Part shown: piece after piece, positions 7,477 to 14,825 of the stretch
How the letters are laid out: each line of letters opens with the position of its first letter
Position numbering within the stretch: the first letter of the stretch is position 1
Assembly: GCA_016215115.1 (NCBI GenBank)
Contig: JACRLN010000050.1
Span: 1 to 48,667 of the forward strand
Source of the DNA: Nitrospirota bacterium
GTDB taxonomy: Bacteria; Nitrospirota; Thermodesulfovibrionia; UBA6902
DNA: 48,667 bases
Reading direction: 5' to 3'
Translations under genes and position numbers: made by a program
Notes under the pieces: model-generated
Database searches by the model: none
The model's input: the letters and a program-made list of their open reading frames with translations, nothing else
What the model was told of the DNA's origin: nothing

Positions 7477-7802
7477 CAGTCACCCACTGCCGTAAAGGAC
7501 GCAATGACCAGGTCTTCCTTTGATGCATTGCGTATCGCGTGATCAACAAGGGGCTGAACGATAACGATCTTACCGTTGCCGATCACCTGCATCTCGCCTG
7601 CTATCATGAATTCTCCCTGTCCCTCCATAACTATCCAGACATGGTTATCGTGATGGGTATGGGTGGTTATCTCCTGGCCGGGCTTCATGCAGATAAGGTT
7701 TATCTTTGTGTGCTTGTCAGACCATATTGTTTCTGTGTGCCGCTTTGTTTCATCAAATTTTTTAAGCTGGTTAATATCAAGTATCAAGGTCTTGTTCGAC
7801 AT
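7476..7802 (-). CDS. cupin-domain protein
   Basis: A single small cupin of 108 residues. The first cupin motif is recognisable as GQEITTHTHHDNHVWIVMEG, with His ligands spaced H-x-H and a His where many cupins have Glu. The second motif is near PLVDHAIRNAS. Cupins with this motif usually bind a divalent metal and act as a sensor, isomerase or dioxygenase; the substrate is unknown. The ATG at 7802 has TTGGAGGAC upstream and is preferred over the TTG four codons before it. The stop touches the pqqD start, so it belongs to the radical SAM cassette. A role in modifying or stabilising the peptide product is possible but unsupported. Confidence 0.75.
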   Translation of the reverse strand: MSNKTLILDINQLKKFDETKRHTETIWSDKHTKINLICMKPGQEITTHTHHDNHVWIVMEGQGEFMIAGEMQVIGNGKIVIVQPLVDHAIRNASKEDLVIASFTAVGD

Positions 7803-7873
7803 GATGTCCTCCAAATTTATTATTTATTCAAATCGTAAGCGATAGTACTTTTAGCATAGCTCATGTCAGGGAA

Positions 7874-9787
7874 TTATTTCATCGCCCTGAAAAATCTTTC
7901 GAGAATATCTGACGTCCCGCTAAAGACATGAAATGCCCCGGATACCTGGAGCTTGTCTGCATTTCTGACAAACCCATCGAATGTAACACCGTATCTGGAA
8001 GCCAGGCTGTTGGCAGCGGTCAGATCATTCATCCCATCCTGATGCTTTCCCGCCACGATCAATATGCTCTTCCCATTATTTAAAAATCTCGTAATTGTCT
8101 TCAGTTCAGAATCAGAAAAACCGTTTTCCGGACCTGGGCCTCCAAAAAGTACCCAGACCTGACTGTATCCCTCAAGCAGTGACTCAGTGACCTCGGGTTT
8201 TTCTTTCCTGTCTCTGAATGTGACGGTAAAGCCGTCTTTATTCTCAAGACTCTCCCCGGTGCTTTGACTGAAAACATTTCCTTCTGGTCCCTGTTCGCCG
8301 GATGCATTGTATATTAAAATGTTTTTCCTGCTCTTCGACACATTGTTCTCTTCCAGCCATGCAGCGACATTTCTTATATACCTGTTATTATCATATTTGT
8401 CTGCTGAACTGTTCAGAAATTTCACTGCTCCGGAATCAAAGAGAATGCCGCCTTGTCCCTCGACAGGATTAGTATAAGTAGCAATAATTCCTTTTCCCCC
8501 GGGGTCCATAACAATCCTTACGTGCCTGTCATTATGAGCTTTGGTAATAACGGCTGAATTACCTCCGGATATTGACGTGACACCCTGTAAAACAGGATTG
8601 CCCATATCTACATATGGGGTGAACACGAAGTGCTGAAACGCATAGGCGAGCATGATCGTGCCGGCAATACAGACGAACATGTACAAAAAAAATACCCTCT
8701 TCCTGAAAATCGACCAGAACATTAACATGGTAGGCAGGGCTGTTACCGGACCGCCGATAAGAAAAGCCAGTCCTGCCCCGCTGTTCATGGTGCCGTCAAG
8801 CGTGCTTTTGATATGGTAGAGAATACTTGAAGCGCTGATCTGGTGCAGGAATATTGGAACGGAGCCGAGTGTGACCCAAATGATGTTGAGGCTATTTTCC
8901 TGCCCGAATAATTTATATATCCACTCGTACGGCATGTATCTCTGGACGATACTTCCTGTCGCGACTCCGATGAGGACATATTTCCCCACAAGCCAGAGCA
9001 TCTCTGATGACTTTGCCAGAAACACGATGAACATGTTGCTGGTTTTGGCTGCTATCCTGTTGCCGAACTTCTCCTTGCAGCCGCACCTGAGACGTTCGTC
9101 AGGGTAATGCTCGTCATGAAAATCACCTCGCGGGAGAGCGCCTTCAATGAAAATGCTCTCTGTCTCGAACCCTTTCTTCCTTATAAGATGAGTAAGTACT
9201 CCGGCAAAAACACCTAATAAGAATGCTGCGACCGTCCTTATCACAGTCCATTCCGTACCCAGGTCATTAAGGGACAGCAGATAAGTTGACGGGCTCATCA
9301 GCGGGGAAGTGACAAGAAGCGCCATGACAGGCGCTAACGGCAGACCCGCAAACAGCAGGCTGATAGCTGTTGTCAACGTACCGCAAGCGCACAATGGAGT
9401 AAAGATACCTATGAACGATGCCAGAAAGATACTATAAAGACCATACCTGTTGAGGGTCCTCTGAAGTTTGATCGCGAGCTTGTAGGTACGGATAAATCCG
9501 GCCAGAAGCACACCTATAAGAAAATACGGGAACACATCCTTTAACTCTTGGAGCATTCCATGTCCGCTGAATACCATGTCCCAGATTTCACTTCCAAGGA
9601 TCACGGGGAATGGTTTTGTCAGAAGTTCCGGCCTTACTGCCTGACCAGTCGGGCCGTAAACCCGGACATGCCAGACTATCAGCGCAAAAGATGCAAAAAC
9701 CATGAACAGCAGCGGCTTGTTGGCTGCCCTTGAGGAGGCGCCATGTAACTGGCATTCATTGTTTTTCTTATCGCTTTTCATGTTCAC
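7874..9787 (-). CDS. SO_0444/ArsP-like permease fused to a C-terminal GATase-like domain
   Basis: Inner-membrane permease of the DUF318 or SO_0444 type. The first 390 residues or so hold about eight membrane helices, with the family motif PLCACGT in the first repeat and a CGC pair in the cytoplasmic loop. Relatives export heavy metals or organoarsenicals. After the last helix (VFFLYMFVCIAGTIMLAYAF) comes a soluble region of about 230 residues, including YSQVWVLFGGPGPENGFS and SILIVAGKH. That resembles the GldG/DUF4350 or class I glutamine amidotransferase-like fold without an obvious catalytic Cys. This fusion is unusual. The start is GTG at 9787 with GGA six bases upstream. It lies between a YedE-like transporter and the radical SAM cassette; substrate unknown. 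Confidence 0.75.
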   Translation of the reverse strand: MNMKSDKKNNECQLHGASSRAANKPLLFMVFASFALIVWHVRVYGPTGQAVRPELLTKPFPVILGSEIWDMVFSGHGMLQELKDVFPYFLIGVLLAGFIRTYKLAIKLQRTLNRYGLYSIFLASFIGIFTPLCACGTLTTAISLLFAGLPLAPVMALLVTSPLMSPSTYLLSLNDLGTEWTVIRTVAAFLLGVFAGVLTHLIRKKGFETESIFIEGALPRGDFHDEHYPDERLRCGCKEKFGNRIAAKTSNMFIVFLAKSSEMLWLVGKYVLIGVATGSIVQRYMPYEWIYKLFGQENSLNIIWVTLGSVPIFLHQISASSILYHIKSTLDGTMNSGAGLAFLIGGPVTALPTMLMFWSIFRKRVFFLYMFVCIAGTIMLAYAFQHFVFTPYVDMGNPVLQGVTSISGGNSAVITKAHNDRHVRIVMDPGGKGIIATYTNPVEGQGGILFDSGAVKFLNSSADKYDNNRYIRNVAAWLEENNVSKSRKNILIYNASGEQGPEGNVFSQSTGESLENKDGFTVTFRDRKEKPEVTESLLEGYSQVWVLFGGPGPENGFSDSELKTITRFLNNGKSILIVAGKHQDGMNDLTAANSLASRYGVTFDGFVRNADKLQVSGAFHVFSGTSDILERFFRAMK

Positions 9788-9830
9788 TAAAATCCATCAT
9801 GTTACTTTATATGATTTTCAGGCACAGATA

Positions 9831-11057
9831 TTAATCAAGTCCTGACTGGAATTCAGGGGCAAAGGTCTCACCTCTTTTGCGGTAGAGAAGCCCGACCGCA
9901 AACAACGCGCAAAGACCCAGGAGTATCGCAATTTTCCCCTCGTACGGCGTCCCGGCAGCATTTCCTCCAAGCCCCCAGTTTTGCACGAGTGCTGCGCCGG
10001 TCAGCATTCCGAGCACAGACGCGCCTGCATCAGTATCGCCCTGACCTGCGGCTATCAACTGCCGGAACGGGCAGCCTTTTATAAGCACGGAGCCAAAGCC
10101 AACTAAGAGCATGCCAAAGAAATTCCAGAGATGGCTGTCATTTGAACTGGGCTGACCGTACCAGCCGAGGGAGAACTGTCCGGTAAGAATACTCGCGACA
10201 AATGCGAACAGGAAAAAAGAAACCATACCGAGTGCAAGGCCTGTAGTTTTGGGGCAGAAAGTGAATTCCTTTGACCCCCAAAGGAACAATCTTGATATGC
10301 CTCCGGTTATACAAAAACCTGTGCTCTGTCCTAAAGCACCGATGCCGAGGCCTGCGATGAGAGAAAGGTAGAGAGGAGCATGCTGCGCTCCAGCCCCTTT
10401 GCTGCTCAGCGATATGAAATCGGGTTTCAACAGAAGGACTCCAAGCAGGGATGCCATTAATAGAGGAATTAAAAGGGCATTTGCCGCAGGAAGCTTATTC
10501 GGTCTGCCAAGGCTGAAACCTCTTTCGAGAAACTTCAGACCGATATATACGCCTGCTACGAGTCCTCCCATACCGATCCATGCCGTGAGGTCTCCCGCCG
10601 CGATTTTGAAGACCATCTTAATTGGACATCCCATGAATACAGCGCATCCGATTATCATGAGGATCCCTACAAAATATCTGAGAAGGGGCGAACTTCCGCC
10701 GGTGGCCCTGAACTCTTTTTTATAAAGCGACATAAAGAACGAGCCTATGACAAATCCGATGATCTCCGGCCTCAGGTACTGCATTCTCGTATTTCCATGA
10801 AGTCCGATCGAGCCTGCAATGTTCTCCATAAAACATGAGACACAAAAACCGGTGTTAGCCGGATTGCCCAGGAAACTGAGAATGACTCCGGTAATGCCGA
10901 TAATCGCCCCTGTCAGGATAAAAAGACCCTTCGGATAACATTCTGTTTCCGAAGAAATTGTCAAACTGCTGGTCCAGTTCCGTATCCTTCCCAAGACCCA
11001 GTTTACGGGTCTGATCTTGCAGACATCTTTTGCAGTTATTTCAGATAAATTTCCCAT
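9831..11057 (-). CDS. YeeE/YedE-family transporter, selenium-associated YedE type
   Basis: Polytopic membrane protein of 408 residues with about ten hydrophobic helices and the duplicated YeeE/YedE architecture. Cysteine landmarks are TGFCVSCF, GCPIKMV, TGFCITGG and KGCPFRQL, pairs typical of thiosulfate and sulfur-compound channels. The N-terminal GNPANTGFCVSCF...IAGSIGLH and RPEIIGF resemble the subgroup annotated as the YedE-related selenium metabolism membrane protein. Transport of a selenium or sulfur species across the inner membrane is therefore plausible, and the window does encode a selenoprotein. The usual partner, a TusA-like protein, is not adjacent. The upstream neighbour is a TPR protein whose stop is 23 bp away. 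Confidence 0.78.
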   Translation of the reverse strand: MGNLSEITAKDVCKIRPVNWVLGRIRNWTSSLTISSETECYPKGLFILTGAIIGITGVILSFLGNPANTGFCVSCFMENIAGSIGLHGNTRMQYLRPEIIGFVIGSFFMSLYKKEFRATGGSSPLLRYFVGILMIIGCAVFMGCPIKMVFKIAAGDLTAWIGMGGLVAGVYIGLKFLERGFSLGRPNKLPAANALLIPLLMASLLGVLLLKPDFISLSSKGAGAQHAPLYLSLIAGLGIGALGQSTGFCITGGISRLFLWGSKEFTFCPKTTGLALGMVSFFLFAFVASILTGQFSLGWYGQPSSNDSHLWNFFGMLLVGFGSVLIKGCPFRQLIAAGQGDTDAGASVLGMLTGAALVQNWGLGGNAAGTPYEGKIAILLGLCALFAVGLLYRKRGETFAPEFQSGLD

Positions 11058-11080
11058 ACTAATAAATAATCTCAGCTCCT

Positions 11081-11608
11081 TCAGGAGCAGCTTCCGGCAA
11101 TCTTTCTCTGTAAATAATAGACATTCTTTCTGCCGCTGTTCATGGAAGCATCATCCGGATTCAGGCGAATTGCCTTTTCAATCTCGGTCAATGCCTCTTT
11201 GACAGCCACCTTTAATTTTTTCCCCTGAAAAAGTGTTGTCTTCTTATCAAGGTAGTCAGGATTCAGATCAACAGCCTGCCTGTACTCGGGCATCGCCTTA
11301 AGCGGCTCCTGTCTCCTCATGGAAATATCTCCCATCATCATATGGGGTTCTCCCTCATGAGGATATTTCTGCATGAGTTCCCGGGTCAGGGCTTCGGCCC
11401 TGTCAAGAGTATTGGCCTCAATAAGGGTCCTTATCAATTTAAGTTCTTCGGCCATCTCGCCATTTACCGCAGGACGCTCCGCCAGGGCCTTTCGTTCGTG
11501 CACTATACTGTCCGGTCCGGCCTCACCCATATGACTGCTGATAAGCACAACTGCAGTGATGATGAGAAGGACGATAGCCAGTCCGGATATTTTGTCAAGC
11601 CGGTCCAT
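11081..11608 (-). CDS. membrane-anchored TPR protein
   Basis: The protein begins MDRLDKISGLAIVLLIITAV, a single N-terminal membrane anchor or uncleaved signal. About 120 residues follow with tetratricopeptide-like helices: ANTLDRAEALTRELMQKYPHEGEPHMMMGDI, PLKAMPEYRQAVDLNPDY and ALTEIEKAIRLNPDDAS. I place the start at the ATG 11608, just after the stop of the PhnD-like gene, whose last codons supply AGAGGT as ribosome site. A longer frame extends upstream into that gene but lacks sense as protein. TPR proteins of this sort scaffold periplasmic or cytochrome-maturation complexes, as in CcmI/NrfG. The nearby ResB homolog fits that, but a specific partner is not shown. Confidence 0.72.
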   Translation of the reverse strand: MDRLDKISGLAIVLLIITAVVLISSHMGEAGPDSIVHERKALAERPAVNGEMAEELKLIRTLIEANTLDRAEALTRELMQKYPHEGEPHMMMGDISMRRQEPLKAMPEYRQAVDLNPDYLDKKTTLFQGKKLKVAVKEALTEIEKAIRLNPDDASMNSGRKNVYYLQRKIAGSCS

Positions 11609-11612
11609 AATA

Positions 11613-12518
11613 TTAATACCTCTGATACGGCGGCATGTTCGTCCTCTTTGCCATGTCGCGAATGCCGTCGAAGTCCCTGTCTGTGACATCTTCGTATCCG
11701 TCGATATGTGCCCGTTCAAGGGCCTTTATTACCTCACCGTTAAACTCGACAGTATCATCTTTCTTAATATTCAGCAGCACATCTTTGAACCTCTTTGCGA
11801 AATCCTCCGGTATCTTCTGGGTAACCGCAAAGTTGCAGTACGGGACCGGTTCTCCTTCTGCAAGGACTGTAAAGTCTCCCGGGTCGATCCTGCCGTCAGC
11901 GATCATCCGTTCATAATCAAGAAGCGGTGCAGCGCCCGCATCATATTTTCCGAAGAGCACGCCGTAGATGACCTTTTCATGTTTGAACGATCCTGCAGGG
12001 ATAGAATAATACGCGAGGTCGCTCTCAGGGTCGATCCCGTTCTTCATAAGTATATCCAGTTGGGCCATATATGAAGTAGGTCCGAGTGCGGGGCCGAATA
12101 TCATGGACTTGCCCCTAAGTTCCTGGACGCTCTTTATCCCGCTCTTTTTTGAAGCGATGATCAGGCCTTTTACCCTGGCGCCAAGGGATCCTGATTTCTC
12201 TGCTGCAAGGACCTCGACCCCGTTGTTTCTGTTCATGATTACATACAGCAATGAATTTGTATGTGTAAAATCCAGTTCGTCCACGTGTTTTGTAAAATCC
12301 GAGGTGTCAAGCGCGACTGCCTCAAACCGAACCCCCATCTTTTTGCTCAGGTATGCTGTGAAGGGTTTGAAGCGCTGAAGCGTCTCCTGTTCACTGTTGC
12401 AGATCATGTATCCGATCTTATATGTTTTCCTGTTGTCTGTGGTAGGCGCCTGAGTACAGGACATGACTAATAAAAGAACAGCAATGGACATATATATTGT
12501 AAATTTACCTGTATCCAT
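11613..12518 (-). CDS. PhnD/SsuA-type periplasmic binding lipoprotein
   Basis: A 301-residue lipoprotein. The signal peptide ends in the lipobox LLLVMSC, giving a lipidated Cys near residue 21. The mature part starts YKIGYMICNSEQETLQRFKPFTAYLSKKMGV and has the phosphate/phosphonate-binding pattern GKSMIFGPALGPTSYMAQLDILMKNGIDPESD and GKYDAGAAPLLDYERM. No ABC permease or ATPase lies nearby. As with other orphan PhnD-like proteins beside cytochrome genes, it may sense or bind an oxyanion rather than import it. The start overlaps the end of resB by 14 bp with AGAGG upstream, so expression is coupled. Confidence 0.82.
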   Translation of the reverse strand: MDTGKFTIYMSIAVLLLVMSCTQAPTTDNRKTYKIGYMICNSEQETLQRFKPFTAYLSKKMGVRFEAVALDTSDFTKHVDELDFTHTNSLLYVIMNRNNGVEVLAAEKSGSLGARVKGLIIASKKSGIKSVQELRGKSMIFGPALGPTSYMAQLDILMKNGIDPESDLAYYSIPAGSFKHEKVIYGVLFGKYDAGAAPLLDYERMIADGRIDPGDFTVLAEGEPVPYCNFAVTQKIPEDFAKRFKDVLLNIKKDDTVEFNGEVIKALERAHIDGYEDVTDRDFDGIRDMAKRTNMPPYQRY

Positions 12519-13428
12519 AAAGCCTCTTGAATAAAAATATGATAGATCCTATTCCGGCAACCGCAAACCCTACATACACATACGGGACGCCGGGGTCGTT
12601 CGTTATCTGAATTCCTGCAAAAGGAAAGCCGTATTCATCAGTATCCACTTTGGTATTATAAAAACTGAATTTTCCCCACGTCAACGGATGGTTTACCTCA
12701 GATGTTCCCTCTGTTACCACTTCTGAATCTTTCGACAGGCTGAGGTCCACCCACAGTCTTTTCAGTGAAGGATTTTGATAGGCCACGAGCTTGAACTCAT
12801 AAGGGAAATCTGCAGGGAGGGTGTTATCTCCGAGCGTGTCTGCAGTGCCGACAAGATTATCTCCGTCATAAATACTGAGGTTGAGCTTCTGCGCCTGCAT
12901 CAATTCCAGGTTATCTGCCTTGACAGTGAACTGCTCCAGATGAAAGCTTTCACCGGTCTTAAGCATGAAGAGCCCGACCTTTTCCTTTCCTCTGAGGACG
13001 CCTACTTTTACAGCTACCGGATAATATTGTACATTTATTTTTTTCACCATTATATCAACTCCAAGCGGCATGTCCTTCTTTAAGTCCCACCGGTAAACTT
13101 TGTCAGCCTTTTTTCCCTCGTAGATGTTCACTGTTGCAATGTAACCAAAGGAACTGATCACTGCACCGGCAAAGCTCATAAGGACCCCAACATGTATTAC
13201 AATGACCGCTTTTGCGATCGTCTTTATCCGTTGCAGCGTGCACAGCGCTAAGTTCAGACCTACGAGCCCGAAGATCATGCTGCCCCACGTGCCTAACTGA
13301 ATGTCCTCTGTCTTTATGAAAGTCCTTGGGATTAAAAAAAGGCAGAGGACCAGGAAGATCCCCAGGGTAAACTTCTTTGATCCAAAAAAAAGATACAGCC
13401 ATTCAAACCTCTTCAATGACCACCGCAT
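12505..13428 (-). CDS. resB: ResB-like cytochrome c biogenesis protein
   Basis: Membrane protein of 307 residues resembling ResB/Ccs1 of system II cytochrome c maturation. It has N-terminal helices (FTLGIFLVLCLFLIP, MIFGLVGLNLALCTL and a third helix VIVIHVGVLMSFAGAVISSFG). A large extracytoplasmic beta-rich domain follows (YEGKKADKVYRWDL to FYNTKVDTDEYGFPFAGIQI), then a last helix YVYVGFAVAGIGSIIFLFK. ResB helps deliver heme to apocytochrome c outside the membrane. Its partner ResA or ResC/CcsA is not in the window. It fits a block whose first gene encodes a cytochrome with more than thirty heme sites. It is shorter than many ResB proteins, so it may be a specialised paralog. Confidence 0.8.
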   Translation of the reverse strand: MRWSLKRFEWLYLFFGSKKFTLGIFLVLCLFLIPRTFIKTEDIQLGTWGSMIFGLVGLNLALCTLQRIKTIAKAVIVIHVGVLMSFAGAVISSFGYIATVNIYEGKKADKVYRWDLKKDMPLGVDIMVKKINVQYYPVAVKVGVLRGKEKVGLFMLKTGESFHLEQFTVKADNLELMQAQKLNLSIYDGDNLVGTADTLGDNTLPADFPYEFKLVAYQNPSLKRLWVDLSLSKDSEVVTEGTSEVNHPLTWGKFSFYNTKVDTDEYGFPFAGIQITNDPGVPYVYVGFAVAGIGSIIFLFKRLYGYR

Positions 13429-13440
13429 TGGCCTTTCTTG

Positions 13441-14022
13441 TTATATAAGTTTTATTGATTTTAGAAAATCCCGCGCGACGGTCCTGGGCTTCCCGCCGGA
13501 TTCCACGGAATTGATCAGTTTTGTATACATATCATCATTAATACTGCCGCCGAGTTTGTTAATCAGCCTCGGAAGCGCAGGGAAATTAATCAACACATCA
13601 TCGGTAATCACAGGGACGTAATAATACTGTCCTATACCATCTTCACGGTTAAGCATTCCAAAGGGTTTCAGCCATATGAGGTTTAATCTGTTCCTGAACT
13701 CTTCCTTTAAAACATCATATGCCTTTGCATTATCCTCATTTTTAGAGATATTCAGGATCTTTGATGCGCGCTCGGTATTTTCAATTATTATGCTGACTTC
13801 GACGTTCTTCACTGCATCGTAAATATCTTTTGAATCGCTGTAAACCTTGATGTTAACAATCGTGCCTGTTCTCTCATTTACCAGCACCGAGACCAATTCG
13901 GCAAGAAAGTTTTCATTAACCGAATTCAGAATGCCTATATTCAGGATTTTGCCGACACAGGCGTGTGAATGGCTGGCAGAAAGAAGCAATATTGCCAACA
14001 GGCCTGAAATTATCTTTTTCAT
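13441..14022 (-). CDS. OpuAC-like substrate-binding domain protein
   Basis: Secreted protein of about 193 residues. The signal peptide is MKKIISGLLAILLLSASHSHA, with an immediate Cys. The mature sequence CVGKILNIGILNSVNENFLAELVSVLVNERTGTIVNIKVYSDS follows the start of glycine betaine-type binding proteins (OpuAC): a thiol-containing opening, then a domain that recognises the substrate. Later LIWLKPFGMLNREDG also fits. At under 200 residues it is only about two thirds of the usual length, so one lobe may be reduced. The start is the ATG at 14022; a GTG at 14031 overlaps the stop of the upstream gene. No transporter partner is seen. Confidence 0.62.
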   Translation of the reverse strand: MKKIISGLLAILLLSASHSHACVGKILNIGILNSVNENFLAELVSVLVNERTGTIVNIKVYSDSKDIYDAVKNVEVSIIIENTERASKILNISKNEDNAKAYDVLKEEFRNRLNLIWLKPFGMLNREDGIGQYYYVPVITDDVLINFPALPRLINKLGGSINDDMYTKLINSVESGGKPRTVARDFLKSIKLI

Positions 14023-14027
14023 CTCTG

Positions 14028-14825
14028 TCACTTCACCTCAACAACAATATCAAAATTATCCTTACCGGATTCAATAATCAATTCTTTGTAAATGCTGTAA
14101 CTGCGCGGCGGAAATTTATCGGTGTACCCTATTATGTATTTCCCCTTTGGCAAATAAAGAGCATAATGTCCTGCTTCGTCAGACCATGAAGATATAAAGT
14201 CAGACATTTCATTTAAATGTGAATCTCCTCCCTCTGTCAATAGTGGATTAAGTGATGTATCCCTTCCTTTTCTGTCAGCAATGACATAATACATCTGTAT
14301 AGGCATGCCATTCTTGTCAACTACACGCCCTGACATCCTTAAATAATCCTCCCTTGTCTTTCTTGTCAGACTCGCAGCATCCCTGATATCCGCCACTTTA
14401 AAATTCATCTCAAGCTCTCTATCAGCTTTAACCCAGATATCAACCGGTTCTCCTGAATGTTTGTCTCCAACCATAAGAGGCCCATATTTGTCGCCCCTTC
14501 TCAATCTCGCTACCGCCCAATACTTTCCGGACGGCAACGTCATAGTGAAATGTCCATCATCATCCGTGCGACCTGATATGAAATCAGCAGGCCTCCTGGT
14601 ATCAGGAGAATTATAAATAAATATCTCTGCCACTTTAACTGCATTGCCTTCTACGTCAAAGACCTGCCCCCTGAAAGCAGCCGTATCGACAGCGATCACT
14701 TTCTGGACGCCGAATGACTGCATTAAAGCAATTAAAATAAGGGCGATTCTAAAGATATTGTCAAGCAGGCGCAAATATTTGTTTATCTCCCATAATAGCA
14801 AAGAGGCCTGATTTAATTTCTCCAT
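14028..14825 (-). CDS. carboxypeptidase-regulatory-like (CarboxypepD_reg) surface protein
   Basis: A 265-residue protein with a hydrophobic N-terminal segment (IFRIALILIALMQSFG) and two beta-sandwich units of the carboxypeptidase regulatory type. The first is FRGQVFDVEGNAVKVAEIFIYN...FTMTLPSGKYWAVARL, the second MSGRVVDKNGMPIQMYYVIAD...YALYLPKGKYIIGYTD. Such domains act as stalks or adhesive modules outside the cell; there is no enzymatic site. The start overlaps the end of the beta-helix gene by 13 bp, which shows operon structure. The same module occurs in the products at 17584 and 18446, so the block carries a family of related surface proteins. Confidence 0.75.
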   Translation of the reverse strand: MEKLNQASLLLWEINKYLRLLDNIFRIALILIALMQSFGVQKVIAVDTAAFRGQVFDVEGNAVKVAEIFIYNSPDTRRPADFISGRTDDDGHFTMTLPSGKYWAVARLRRGDKYGPLMVGDKHSGEPVDIWVKADRELEMNFKVADIRDAASLTRKTREDYLRMSGRVVDKNGMPIQMYYVIADRKGRDTSLNPLLTEGGDSHLNEMSDFISSWSDEAGHYALYLPKGKYIIGYTDKFPPRSYSIYKELIIESGKDNFDIVVEVK

